From contig OZ026614.1 in NCBI GenBank assembly GCA_964020975.1, positions 1,549,204 to 1,613,203 on the forward strand: a stretch of DNA of 64,000 bases. The letters run 5' to 3'. Position numbers and translations under genes: made by a program. The stretch comes from Hermodice carunculata. Lineage: Eukaryota > Annelida > Polychaeta > Eunicida > Amphinomidae. Shown piece by piece: positions 58,701 through 64,000 of the stretch. Below the pieces are notes generated by a model. The model was not told the DNA's origin. It saw only the letters and a list, made by a program, of their open reading frames with translations, and made no database searches. Positions within the stretch are counted from its first letter, which is position 1. Each line of letters begins with the position of its first letter.

Positions 58701-61700
58701 TGTTTTCTTTCTTGGCCATCATTACACAGAGCTTCAATGAAACCCAAAATAAAAGGAAGTTTTTGCTGGTCCTTGGTTAAGTGTGCCTGCAGTCAACTAA
58801 GCTCAAGTCTCCTTATATGCATTTTTCAGCATGATGTGATGCTATCTTGTAGCATATCATGTGATGAGAAGGTATGAGTGACCAATGCACATAATCCAGC
58901 CAAGGAGTTTCAAATGTTGACAGTCACAATGTAGTCAATACCTTACTAGATGTCCACTTTGTTATGAGAGTTTATGAACACAAGTCTGCCGAGACAGAAA
59001 GAAAGGATACACTCTTCAAATTCCAGGCAATTAGCCAGGGTTGGTGGGTGGATATTACGTTTGGTGGTGGCATGCAGCTTGTGCCTTCCCAAACCTACTC
59101 TTATTTATGGCAAATTTTCATCATAAAAGTAACATTGCTTGCAGAATATTTTATTACAAATGTGAGAAATATGGCGCCAAAATGTGCAAAATGGCCACTG
59201 AGCAAATATTGACCTTTGTCAGGAAATGTTATTATTGGTGGGTCATCTGACAAAAAAGTGTTTTCTGTTTTAGACAGTTGAGCAAAATATAGGCCCAAGG
59301 ATGAAGAAGCACCCTGGCATTTACCTGTTATGGCCACTTAATTATACAGGTATCCCCACTGACAGGTAATTAGGCTACACAGAAGCTAAATTAAAATGTC
59401 ATTTTCACTGGAGTATGGTGTTTTTTACTGCTGCAAAAGAAGCTATGTACGCCTATTAACTCCACTGAAGTACAGGGTGCACATCAGTCATCAACTATTT
59501 TGTCTTGCTTCAGAGGTAGTTAGGCTGCATTATGACATGGCTCTTCAGAAATGTAAGGTCCATTCAAAGCATAGTGCTTTTTTCAGCTTTTTGGAAGCCA
59601 TCATTCTATTGGATTTTAGGCTTTAGTATGAGCCTTACAGGCTTTAACATTGTGGAGACCCCTTAGATTTCATAGATCTGCTTTCTGAGGCTGAACCTAC
59701 AGCCCATCCTTAGCTTCCTTATAAATGTGAGAAGCTTTTTAAAGGCTCCATGGGAGGCAGCTCTAGCTTGCAAACTGGAAGGGGGGGGAGGGGTTCAAGC
59801 TCATCTCAATTATTCTGGCAATTGCAGGTACAATATAATTTTGAACGTGTCCCTCCGAAATGAGTTTTTGTTGTAACTCAATCATAAGGTTTTGTTGTAC
59901 ATTTAACACTGCCAGACTTTGAGAGGCCAGGTCATCAAATTATAGCATCCTTGCTTTAGTCCTAAGTTTTATAGAAATGTGAAAAATGAGTGTATAAACT
60001 GTATAACAAATGAAATATTTGTGTCATTTTCCAAAATACCTTAGCTCCAATGGTAGCTTATAATATCTAGCCATTCAACTTCCTCAAAAGAACAGTGAAG
60101 CTTAAGTACCACACCCTTAAATGGTTTTGTTAACAGTCTGTGGTGATGTCCGAAACAGGTCGAGCAGTTGTGGTCGTGACTCAGTCACTCTGATTGTGGT
60201 AATACAGTGGTACCTATTTTGAGCGACCGCCCCTATGGTGGGTCAAAATGCGGTCTCTCAAAACAGGTGGTCTTTCATTAGAGGTACAACAACATGGAAA
60301 AGATAGCGCAGTGTTCTGAGAGAGCGGTCTTAAAAAGATATGTGGTCTTTCAGTAGAGGGGTTTCTCAAGAGAGGTACCACTGTATATCAAATCTGTTGA
60401 TGAAATTCTACAAATATGTTTCACACTATTCCTACAGGAATGGAACCACTGCTCTTAAATATTTTTTTCATGGTGACAGCTCACACAGTAATGCAAGGTT
60501 TGATGAATGTGCAGCTTAAACTGGGTTGAAAAATGATAATGGAACATTGATTCATAAACAATTACCTATCTAGCACAATAAAAGCACATCCTGTTACCCA
60601 GAGCTATTTGACAAGCGAGTGTAATACAGAAATTGTTGAAATTGTCGAAAATTGGCAAAATGTGTAGCCATAAGTAATCATGATAATGATGTTAACTGTC
60701 CATAGTGATGTCCGAAACATGCACAACTTTGTTTTACCTCATATTATCAGCTGTTTCTTTGGTGATTGCTTATGCAGCTCCCCTTGCATGAAGGTTTGTG
60801 CATTATTATGCCCCCCCTTTGAAGAAGGTGGGGCATATAGCGTTGCACATGTTGGTCTGTCTGTCGGTCAGTAGACTGTGGTTTCCGCACAATAACTCAA
60901 GAAGTTTTTGAGCTAGACTTTGATACTGTACAGATGTATCATTCTAGTCAAAAGCTAGGCAAAGTTTGAAGATGGGTGACTTTGACCTAATTTCCAAGGT
61001 CATAGTGGTACCTGAGCTATCTTTGGTTTCCACACAAAAACTGAAGAGGTTTTTAAGCTAGGACTTTTATATTGCACAGGATTATAGTCCATATTTGGGG
61101 CTAGGCGAAGTTTGAAGATGGATGACCGTGACCTCATTTTAAAGGTCACGGAGCCACTTAACTGAATTTGGTTTCATGCTTTCTGCATGATAACTTATAC
61201 CTTGGAGCTAGAAATTTCATATGGCACAGCTTTATGGTTCTCTGTAAGGGCTAGGTTGAGTTTGAAGATGGATGACCTTGACCCAGTTTTCAGGGTCACA
61301 GAGAAATTGTAGAATTCCTGTGGTTCTGCTATGGTAGCTAGGCCTTGGGAAGATTTGTACCTGGATATACCAAACTTCTTCAGTCCTCACCAAAGTTTTG
61401 TCCTGACACCACCAGCAGAAGTGTGGTTTTCTGAAAGTCGACCAATAGCTGACAATGACCCATATATATCTATATTATCTCTTTGACAATACAAAACTAA
61501 CAGGATTCTCTGGAAAGAGAACCAAAAATCACTGGTGAAACAAGTGAGCAAAACTTGCTTTCATATCACATTTAACTGATTTTAGTGTATGAACATTGAT
61601 GGAGGTCTTTATTTCTGGTATTGTGAAAGGTGCGTATTGTAAAACATGATGGTTGCTTGACCCCTGGCCAGATTCTTCTGCTGGCCTTGTGCCCTTAGTC

Positions 61701-62695
61701 TGGGAAAAGTTAAAATTGTAGAGGTGGAGAGGGTGCTGTTCAGAGTTTTCAGTTACATGCCAATAATTGATAACATGAGCAAGGACTATGTGTGATAAAT
61801 AATACTCGGTCATACCATTTCTGTTAGGTTCTAGTCCATTTCATTTGTTAACTTAATCAATGTTAACTTTGTACATATTAAGAAAAATGTACTTCATATC
61901 ACATGTACTGCACGTTCTCATGTCTATGTGAGGTAAGTGAATGTACATATTATTTTCAAGGAAAAGATGTAATATTTAGCGGACATCTTTAAAAAGTTTG
62001 GTGTCCACATATCTCAAATTATTTTTTAGCTCTTGCGTGATGGGATGAAGTAGTATCTACATAAACTGAACTATGAAATGGCATACAGGGTACCTTCTGT
62101 GCAATATTACTCAAAGGTAACATGCTAGACTCGTCAAATTTCTGAAAAACTTAATTTAGGAAAAAAAAAACGTGCAGATATAGTATATATATAACCATTT
62201 GGATAGTCAATTTTAAAGATTGGTAACGTAATGACTAAAAATATTTCCTAATTCTGAAACCAGTTTGGTGTCAATATGTTTTGTCCTATTATTAATGCAT
62301 AGTGTTTGAGCCCTTGTCATGGTTCAAAATAGACGTCTCTATTGCCTAACATCACTTCAGAAAATTAATGTGGCCACCAAACGTGATTGATGTTTTTAAT
62401 TTATTTCCACAGCAATGAAGAACAGTTTGAATGAGAATTGTAGTGCCCACTGAGTGCCCAACGCATGCAAAGGAAAGCTGTTGACTCAGCCTTTATTCTA
62501 CAGGGAAAGGGTCAAATGAAGGCCAAGTCATATAGCTTTTCTGTATTGTCCATATTAATGTGTTGCAGTGGTACAGATGATATTCCACATGCAGATGAAA
62601 TTCGCACCCTGGTAAAAGACATTTGGGATCTACGTATGGCAAAGCTGCGCACCAGTATCGACGTTTTTGTGAAGAGTGACTTATCACATGCCAAA
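43676..62695 (+). CDS. GINS2: GINS2 (Psf2), four exons, 3' end beyond window
   Basis: Exons 43676-43765, 51704-51818, 52853-52952 and 62569-62695 join in phase to 144 codons. The protein begins [20 protein letters not shown], continues [40 protein letters not shown], then [15 protein letters not shown] and [20 protein letters not shown], ending [12 protein letters not shown]. It is collinear with human GINS2 (185 residues) with very high similarity in the N-terminal domain. About 40 C-terminal residues (LDNLTLMEIN... region) are expected in one more exon, which I could not find before 64000. The product is a subunit of the GINS tetramer, part of the Cdc45-MCM-GINS helicase at nuclear replication forks. 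It is head-to-head with TMEM143. Introns are about 7.9, 1.0 and 9.6 kb. Confidence 0.96.
44246..45001 (+). pseudogene. Coding-like relics including a zinc-finger-like segment in GINS2 intron 1
   Basis: Open frame 44690-45001 contains [14 protein letters not shown], then [16 protein letters not shown], reminiscent of CxxC...W...HxxxC fingers found in many invertebrate repeat-associated proteins. About 400 bp upstream, another frame reads [19 protein letters not shown] and then stops. The short word GGTAAAGCGTA recurs at 43931 and 44665. No splice-supported model was found. It could be a dead gene copy or part of an unknown transposon. Confidence 0.35.
46065..46235 (+). pseudogene. Decayed Pif1/Helitron-type helicase fragment
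   Basis: One frame reads [14 protein letters not shown], like the LNxxQxxALxIL start of Pif1/Helitron helicases. About 80 bp on, the next frame reads [12 protein letters not shown] (46180-46200 covers CPGGTGK), then a stop in place of the Ser/Thr, then FLVHVLLRP. This matches the Walker A region GPGGTGKS/T-FL of the same family. Frame change and stop show it is dead. No Rep/HUH motif was seen nearby. Confidence 0.5.
46329..46800 (-). repeat. H1 repeat fragment
   Basis: Minus-strand modules GGTGGGAATGTTCCTGGCTC, CCAATTGCTTAGGGGACTTC, CAGGTGGCGCAGTGAC and a poly(G) run. GINS2 intron 1. Confidence 0.6.
47500..48526. mobile_element. 'CAGGGTTCGCACAG' element copy 1, with a nested TTAA MITE
   Basis: Ends CAGGGTTCGCACAG and CTGTATGAACCCTG are inverted. 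The interior repeats the words CCTTGAA and GTACTTGAA many times. Flanks TTATTC / TCATTC may be a worn 6-bp duplication. The TTAA MITE copy 3 sits inside. GINS2 intron 1. Confidence 0.65.
48031..48254. mobile_element. TTAA-flanked MITE copy 3 (reverse orientation)
   Basis: TTAA at 48027-48030 and 48255-48258; CCCTTTCCCCC at the left end; palindrome imperfect. Nested in the element 47500-48526. Confidence 0.8.
48964..49690 (-). repeat. H1 repeat, minus strand, with GGGCTG hairpin end
   Basis: Modules at 48985-49130, then the TGACCTTGA../AGGTCA segment, closing with GGGCTGTTCACCCAGCCC at 49667-49684 and CTCTTGTTA. Confidence 0.7.
50105..50820 (+). repeat. H4 repeat fragment
   Basis: Shares GATCGCAATACCGTCCACAG, GCCACCTACAATATTATGCA and AATGCTCTGCACC in order with 11270-11570. 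GINS2 intron 1. A poly(T) run lies just before it at about 50032-50055. Confidence 0.65.
50821..51703. other. End of GINS2 intron 1, nothing recognised
   Basis: No element end or exon seen. Frames overlapping 51575-51919 are shadows of GINS2 exon 2. Confidence 0.45.
51704..51818 (+). CDS. GINS2: GINS2 exon 2
   Basis: Acceptor TTCTTGGCAG|GGTGAC, donor GATGTAG|GTGAGT, 115 nt. Encodes [20 protein letters not shown] and [18 protein letters not shown], the most conserved part of Psf2. Confidence 0.97.
51819..52852. other. GINS2 intron 2, nothing recognised
   Basis: AT-rich, ending in a strong T tract used as the exon 3 acceptor. No repeat family named. Confidence 0.5.
52853..52952 (+). CDS. GINS2: GINS2 exon 3
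   Basis: Long T-rich tract then TTTTGTAG|AGAAATTAG; donor AAGTG|GTGAGT; 100 nt. Encodes (E)[32 protein letters not shown]. The linker before MPSP is acidic and less conserved than the flanks, as in other animals. Confidence 0.96.
53884..55059. mobile_element. hAT-like element, TIR TCAGGGCTCGACAATT
   Basis: TCAGGGCTCGACAATT at the left and AATTGTCGAGCCCTGA at the right are exact inverted copies. Flanks ATCATGAAT / ATCATGGAT are an 8-9-bp duplication with one difference. The 1.18-kb interior has no recognisable transposase, so it is non-autonomous. CAGGGCTCGAC ends are typical of hAT elements. Confidence 0.75.
55324..55493. mobile_element. TA-flanked MITE, 170 bp
   Basis: Ends CATTGGTCCCCCTCTCGTAAG and (from the right) CACAGTGGTTCCCCTCTTAT are inverted. 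TA outside both. Its right-hand TA merges into a TA microsatellite. Confidence 0.75.
55494..55527. repeat. (TA)n between two MITEs
   Basis: 34 bp of pure TA lying exactly between two TA-target MITEs. Confidence 0.95.
55528..55702. mobile_element. TA-flanked MITE, 175 bp, TIR CAGTGGTCCCTGTCTTGAG
   Basis: Left CAGTGGTCCCTGTCTTGAG, right (reversed) CAGTGAAACCTGTCTTGAAA. Repeated GAGAGACCACCT inside. Related to 60205-60383. Confidence 0.85.
55703..55766. repeat. (TA)n microsatellite
   Basis: Starts at the TA target of the preceding MITE and runs about 60 bp. Confidence 0.9.
55880..57360. other. GINS2 intron 3 stretch, nothing recognised
   Basis: No element end or exon seen. Confidence 0.45.
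57366..57476. repeat. H5 fragment with GATTTGCT hairpin
   Basis: GATTTGCTTCACTGCAAATC then GCCTTCAAAATGAGACC and CTTTGCCATTGTTCAACATA, the same order as 16611-16700. It is cut directly by an H1 copy. Confidence 0.7.
57478..58588 (-). repeat. H1 repeat, complete-looking short copy (about 1.1 kb)
   Basis: Reverse orientation: hairpin CTCAGCTGACT-tgtc-AGTCAGCTGA at 57480-57505, GGTCCGTCGTCC, modules, TGACCTTGACC at 58371, and the GGCTGTTTACACAGCC hairpin at 58565-58580 with CTCTTG. It inserted next to or into an H5 fragment. Confidence 0.8.
58589..60200. other. GINS2 intron 3 stretch, nothing recognised
   Basis: No exon or element end seen. A G run lies at 59781-59795. Confidence 0.45.
60205..60383. 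mobile_element. TA-flanked MITE, 179 bp, TIR CAGTGGTACCT
   Basis: Left CAGTGGTACCTATTTTGAG, right (reversed) CAGTGGTACCTCTCTTGAG; TA at 60203-60204 and 60384-60385. Tc1/mariner-type target. Confidence 0.9.
60807..61330 (+). repeat. H3 repeat: TATGCCCC hairpin plus about 150-bp tandem units
   Basis: Hairpin TATGCCCCCCC-tttgaagaa-GGTGGGGCATA at 60807-60837, GTCTGTCTGTCGGTC, then three units with GTTTCC.CACA..AACT.AAGA, GGCAAAGTTTGAAGATGG.TGAC, TTGACCTAATTTCCAAGGTCA. This hairpin type is familiar from bivalve genomic repeats. Confidence 0.7.
61331..62427. other. GINS2 intron 3 end, nothing recognised
   Basis: No exon or element end seen. Confidence 0.45.
62428..62514. mobile_element. TTAA-type MITE copy 4, truncated
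   Basis: Keeps only one palindrome arm (GTGCCCAACGCATGCAAAGG, AAAGCTGTTGAC) and the GGGAAAGGGT end. The left part and both TTAA sites are lost. It ends about 55 bp before GINS2 exon 4. Confidence 0.65.
62569..62695 (+). CDS. GINS2: GINS2 exon 4
   Basis: Acceptor GTTGCAG|TGGTACAG, donor GCCAAA|GTGCGT, 127 nt. It joins exon 3 as TG+T, giving [20 protein letters not shown] and then [25 protein letters not shown] truncated TTAA-type MITE lies about 55 bp upstream in the intron. The frame stays open past the donor but loses similarity at once. Confidence 0.95.
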
Positions 62696-62954
62696 GTGCG
62701 TATGATTTTTCAGAAGAAAGTTTATTTAACATTCAGTTGTGTCGAGATGAATATTAATATGGATGTAGAAAATTCTTAAGAGATCTAGATCTTCGTAGTA
62801 CATGCAGCAATATGTTTTCAGGTGTTTAACCTGAATTTCATTTCAGGGTCATTGTAAAATTTGAATTGTAGATTCATGCTAATGTGGATGGCACAAGAGA
62901 ATGAACAAGCATTTTGGACCATCTACAGTGGAAAGTATGGACATTAACCTCATT

Positions 62955-63195
62955 TGAAGTTGACTGACAAGTCAGCTGAGCTTATAAATGGGTCTGTGTT
63001 TGTCATTCATAATGATTCCTCTGTCCATCCATCCATTTATGTTTTTGACTTCTTCACATTGGTTGCCAGAGACACTTGAAACTTGGTGGGGCTCTACCTT
63101 AAGTGAGCCTTTTCACTTTTGGCTTCTGTTAAAACTGTTACTTGGATCCACAGGAAAATTTATGACAATGTATGTGGACTTGTCCAGTGTATTGT
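62955..63195 (-). repeat. H1 repeat fragment
   Basis: GACTGACAAGTCAGCTGAGC hairpin half at 62960, then TTTTTGACTTCTTCACATTG and ACACTTGAAACTTGGTGGGG. GINS2 intron 4. Confidence 0.6.
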
Positions 63196-63548
63196 TGTGG
63201 GGAAAATGTATAACTAGGAGCTTTATGATCCCAAAACAACTTTTTGTACCTAATTAATTAAGGTGAGGGCTTAATCAATGTAAAGGTATGGACTGCTGTC
63301 ACGATTCTCCTTGTAACAGTGCTGCCACCAGTGGTGGCTTACGCTATTGACGAGTTTATCCTCACTAAATTACAGTAAATTTTAGTGAATTATGGCCTTT
63401 ACTTGTGTATTTTTCTCTTTAGAGGTGAAATTACGCATATGATAGAATGTATTGTATTTTACGATACAGGGGACCTAATTTCGATATATGTATCGCAGAT
63501 TGACTGTACCGCGATGTACCGTTATTGCGGTATATCGTTACAGCCCTA

Positions 63549-64000
63549 CATTAAGGTAGATAGTGACACTATCTCTGATAAACAAACAAGTGCTTACAAG
63601 TTAAACAATTTTTTCTCTGAGATAGGTCCCGAACTTGCAGCAAAAGTAATTTCCTAAGTAACAATGAGTTCCAAGACTACCCTATATGCACAATTTTTCA
63701 TTCACACCAGTTACAACAGACACTGTAATTAAAACCAGTTGTGGTCATGTTGATATTTCTGTTAAACTATTGCAAAGCATAAAAAGGCAATAAGGGATAC
63801 TATAACTATTATACTCAACCAGTCTGTTGCCACGGGGATTTTTCCAGGCAATTTGAAAATATCTAGTCATAACCCTACACAAAAAGGGTGATTTGGACCT
63901 TTTTGACAATTACAGACCTATTTCCCTCTAGCCAAGCTTTTAAAAAATCTTTGAGAAAGTTATATGCAATCAACTAAATGATCACTTCAAAACACATAAT
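63549..64000 (+). pseudogene. Degenerate LINE reverse-transcriptase fragment, runs off window
   Basis: Reads LNNFFSEIGPELAAKVIS then a stop, later ILNQSVATGIFPGNLKISS, then a frame change to LFDNYRPISL, stop, PSF, stop, KIFEKVICNQLNDHFKTHN. These match the spacer and first RT motifs of Jockey-superfamily LINEs (CR1/L2/Daphne-like): 'FF..IGP.LA.KI', 'TG.FP..LK...V.P..K', 'NYRPISLLP..SKIFEKVI..QL'. At least three stops and frame changes, so inactive. It continues past 64000. Confidence 0.75.

Noticed and set aside
62465-62779. Whole 104-codon frame as a gene
   Set aside because: Only 62569-62695 is GINS2 exon 4; the rest is intron in an open frame.
62696-64000. Last GINS2 exon inside the window
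   Set aside because: No acceptor followed by an LDNLTLMEIN-like peptide was found; it is probably beyond 64000.

Overview
The window is eukaryotic, AT-rich, intron-dominated DNA, most likely from a marine invertebrate. The dense hairpin-ended repeats, the TGACCTTGACC-type repeats and the many TA-target and hAT-like MITEs suggest a lophotrochozoan such as a mollusc, but this is inference and the species cannot be fixed from the sequence. No prokaryotic operon, CRISPR array or clear tRNA/rRNA gene was seen. Two host genes are securely supported, and both are recovered only by joining short exons.

Host genes: TMEM143 (mitochondrial membrane protein, DUF3754 family) lies on the minus strand from 43435 down to 24595. 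Six exons join in phase into a 514-residue protein. GINS2 (Psf2 subunit of the GINS/CMG replicative helicase) lies on the plus strand from 43676. Four exons are in the window (144 codons) and the last exon is beyond the right edge. The two start codons face away from each other across about 240 bp, which looks like a compact bidirectional promoter with an NRF1-like and an E2F-like site. TMEM143 intron 2 uses a GC-AG donor, and intron 3 carries a 190-bp purine tract starting 23 nt after its donor.

Layout: 1-24.5 kb is gene-free repeat mosaic. It includes a 1.7-kb palindromic element whose arms carry a SAP-domain-like exon, several copies of a hairpin-ended repeat called H1 here, tandem 145-bp monomers and nuclear-receptor-half-site-like repeats. 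24.6-43.4 kb is TMEM143; its introns hold TA- and TTAA-flanked MITEs, a DIRS-like fossil retroelement with inverted terminal repeats (30.7-34.1 kb), a foldback element, long microsatellites and a full H1 copy. 43.4-43.7 kb is the shared promoter. 43.7-64 kb is GINS2, whose introns hold a decayed Pif1/Helitron-type helicase fragment, a nested stack of MITEs (53.5-55.9 kb), more H1 copies and a degenerate LINE reverse-transcriptase fragment at the right edge.

The most unusual theme is that at least five unrelated repeat families all begin or end in a short, strong hairpin (AGCTCAGC..., GGGCTG..., GTCCCC..GCCACC, TATGCCCC..., GATTTGCT...). Several are followed by GGAC-type tracts and tandem modules with paired TGACCT/AGGTCA motifs. 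Together with the helicase relic this suggests, but does not prove, a community of Helitron/Helentron-like non-autonomous elements.
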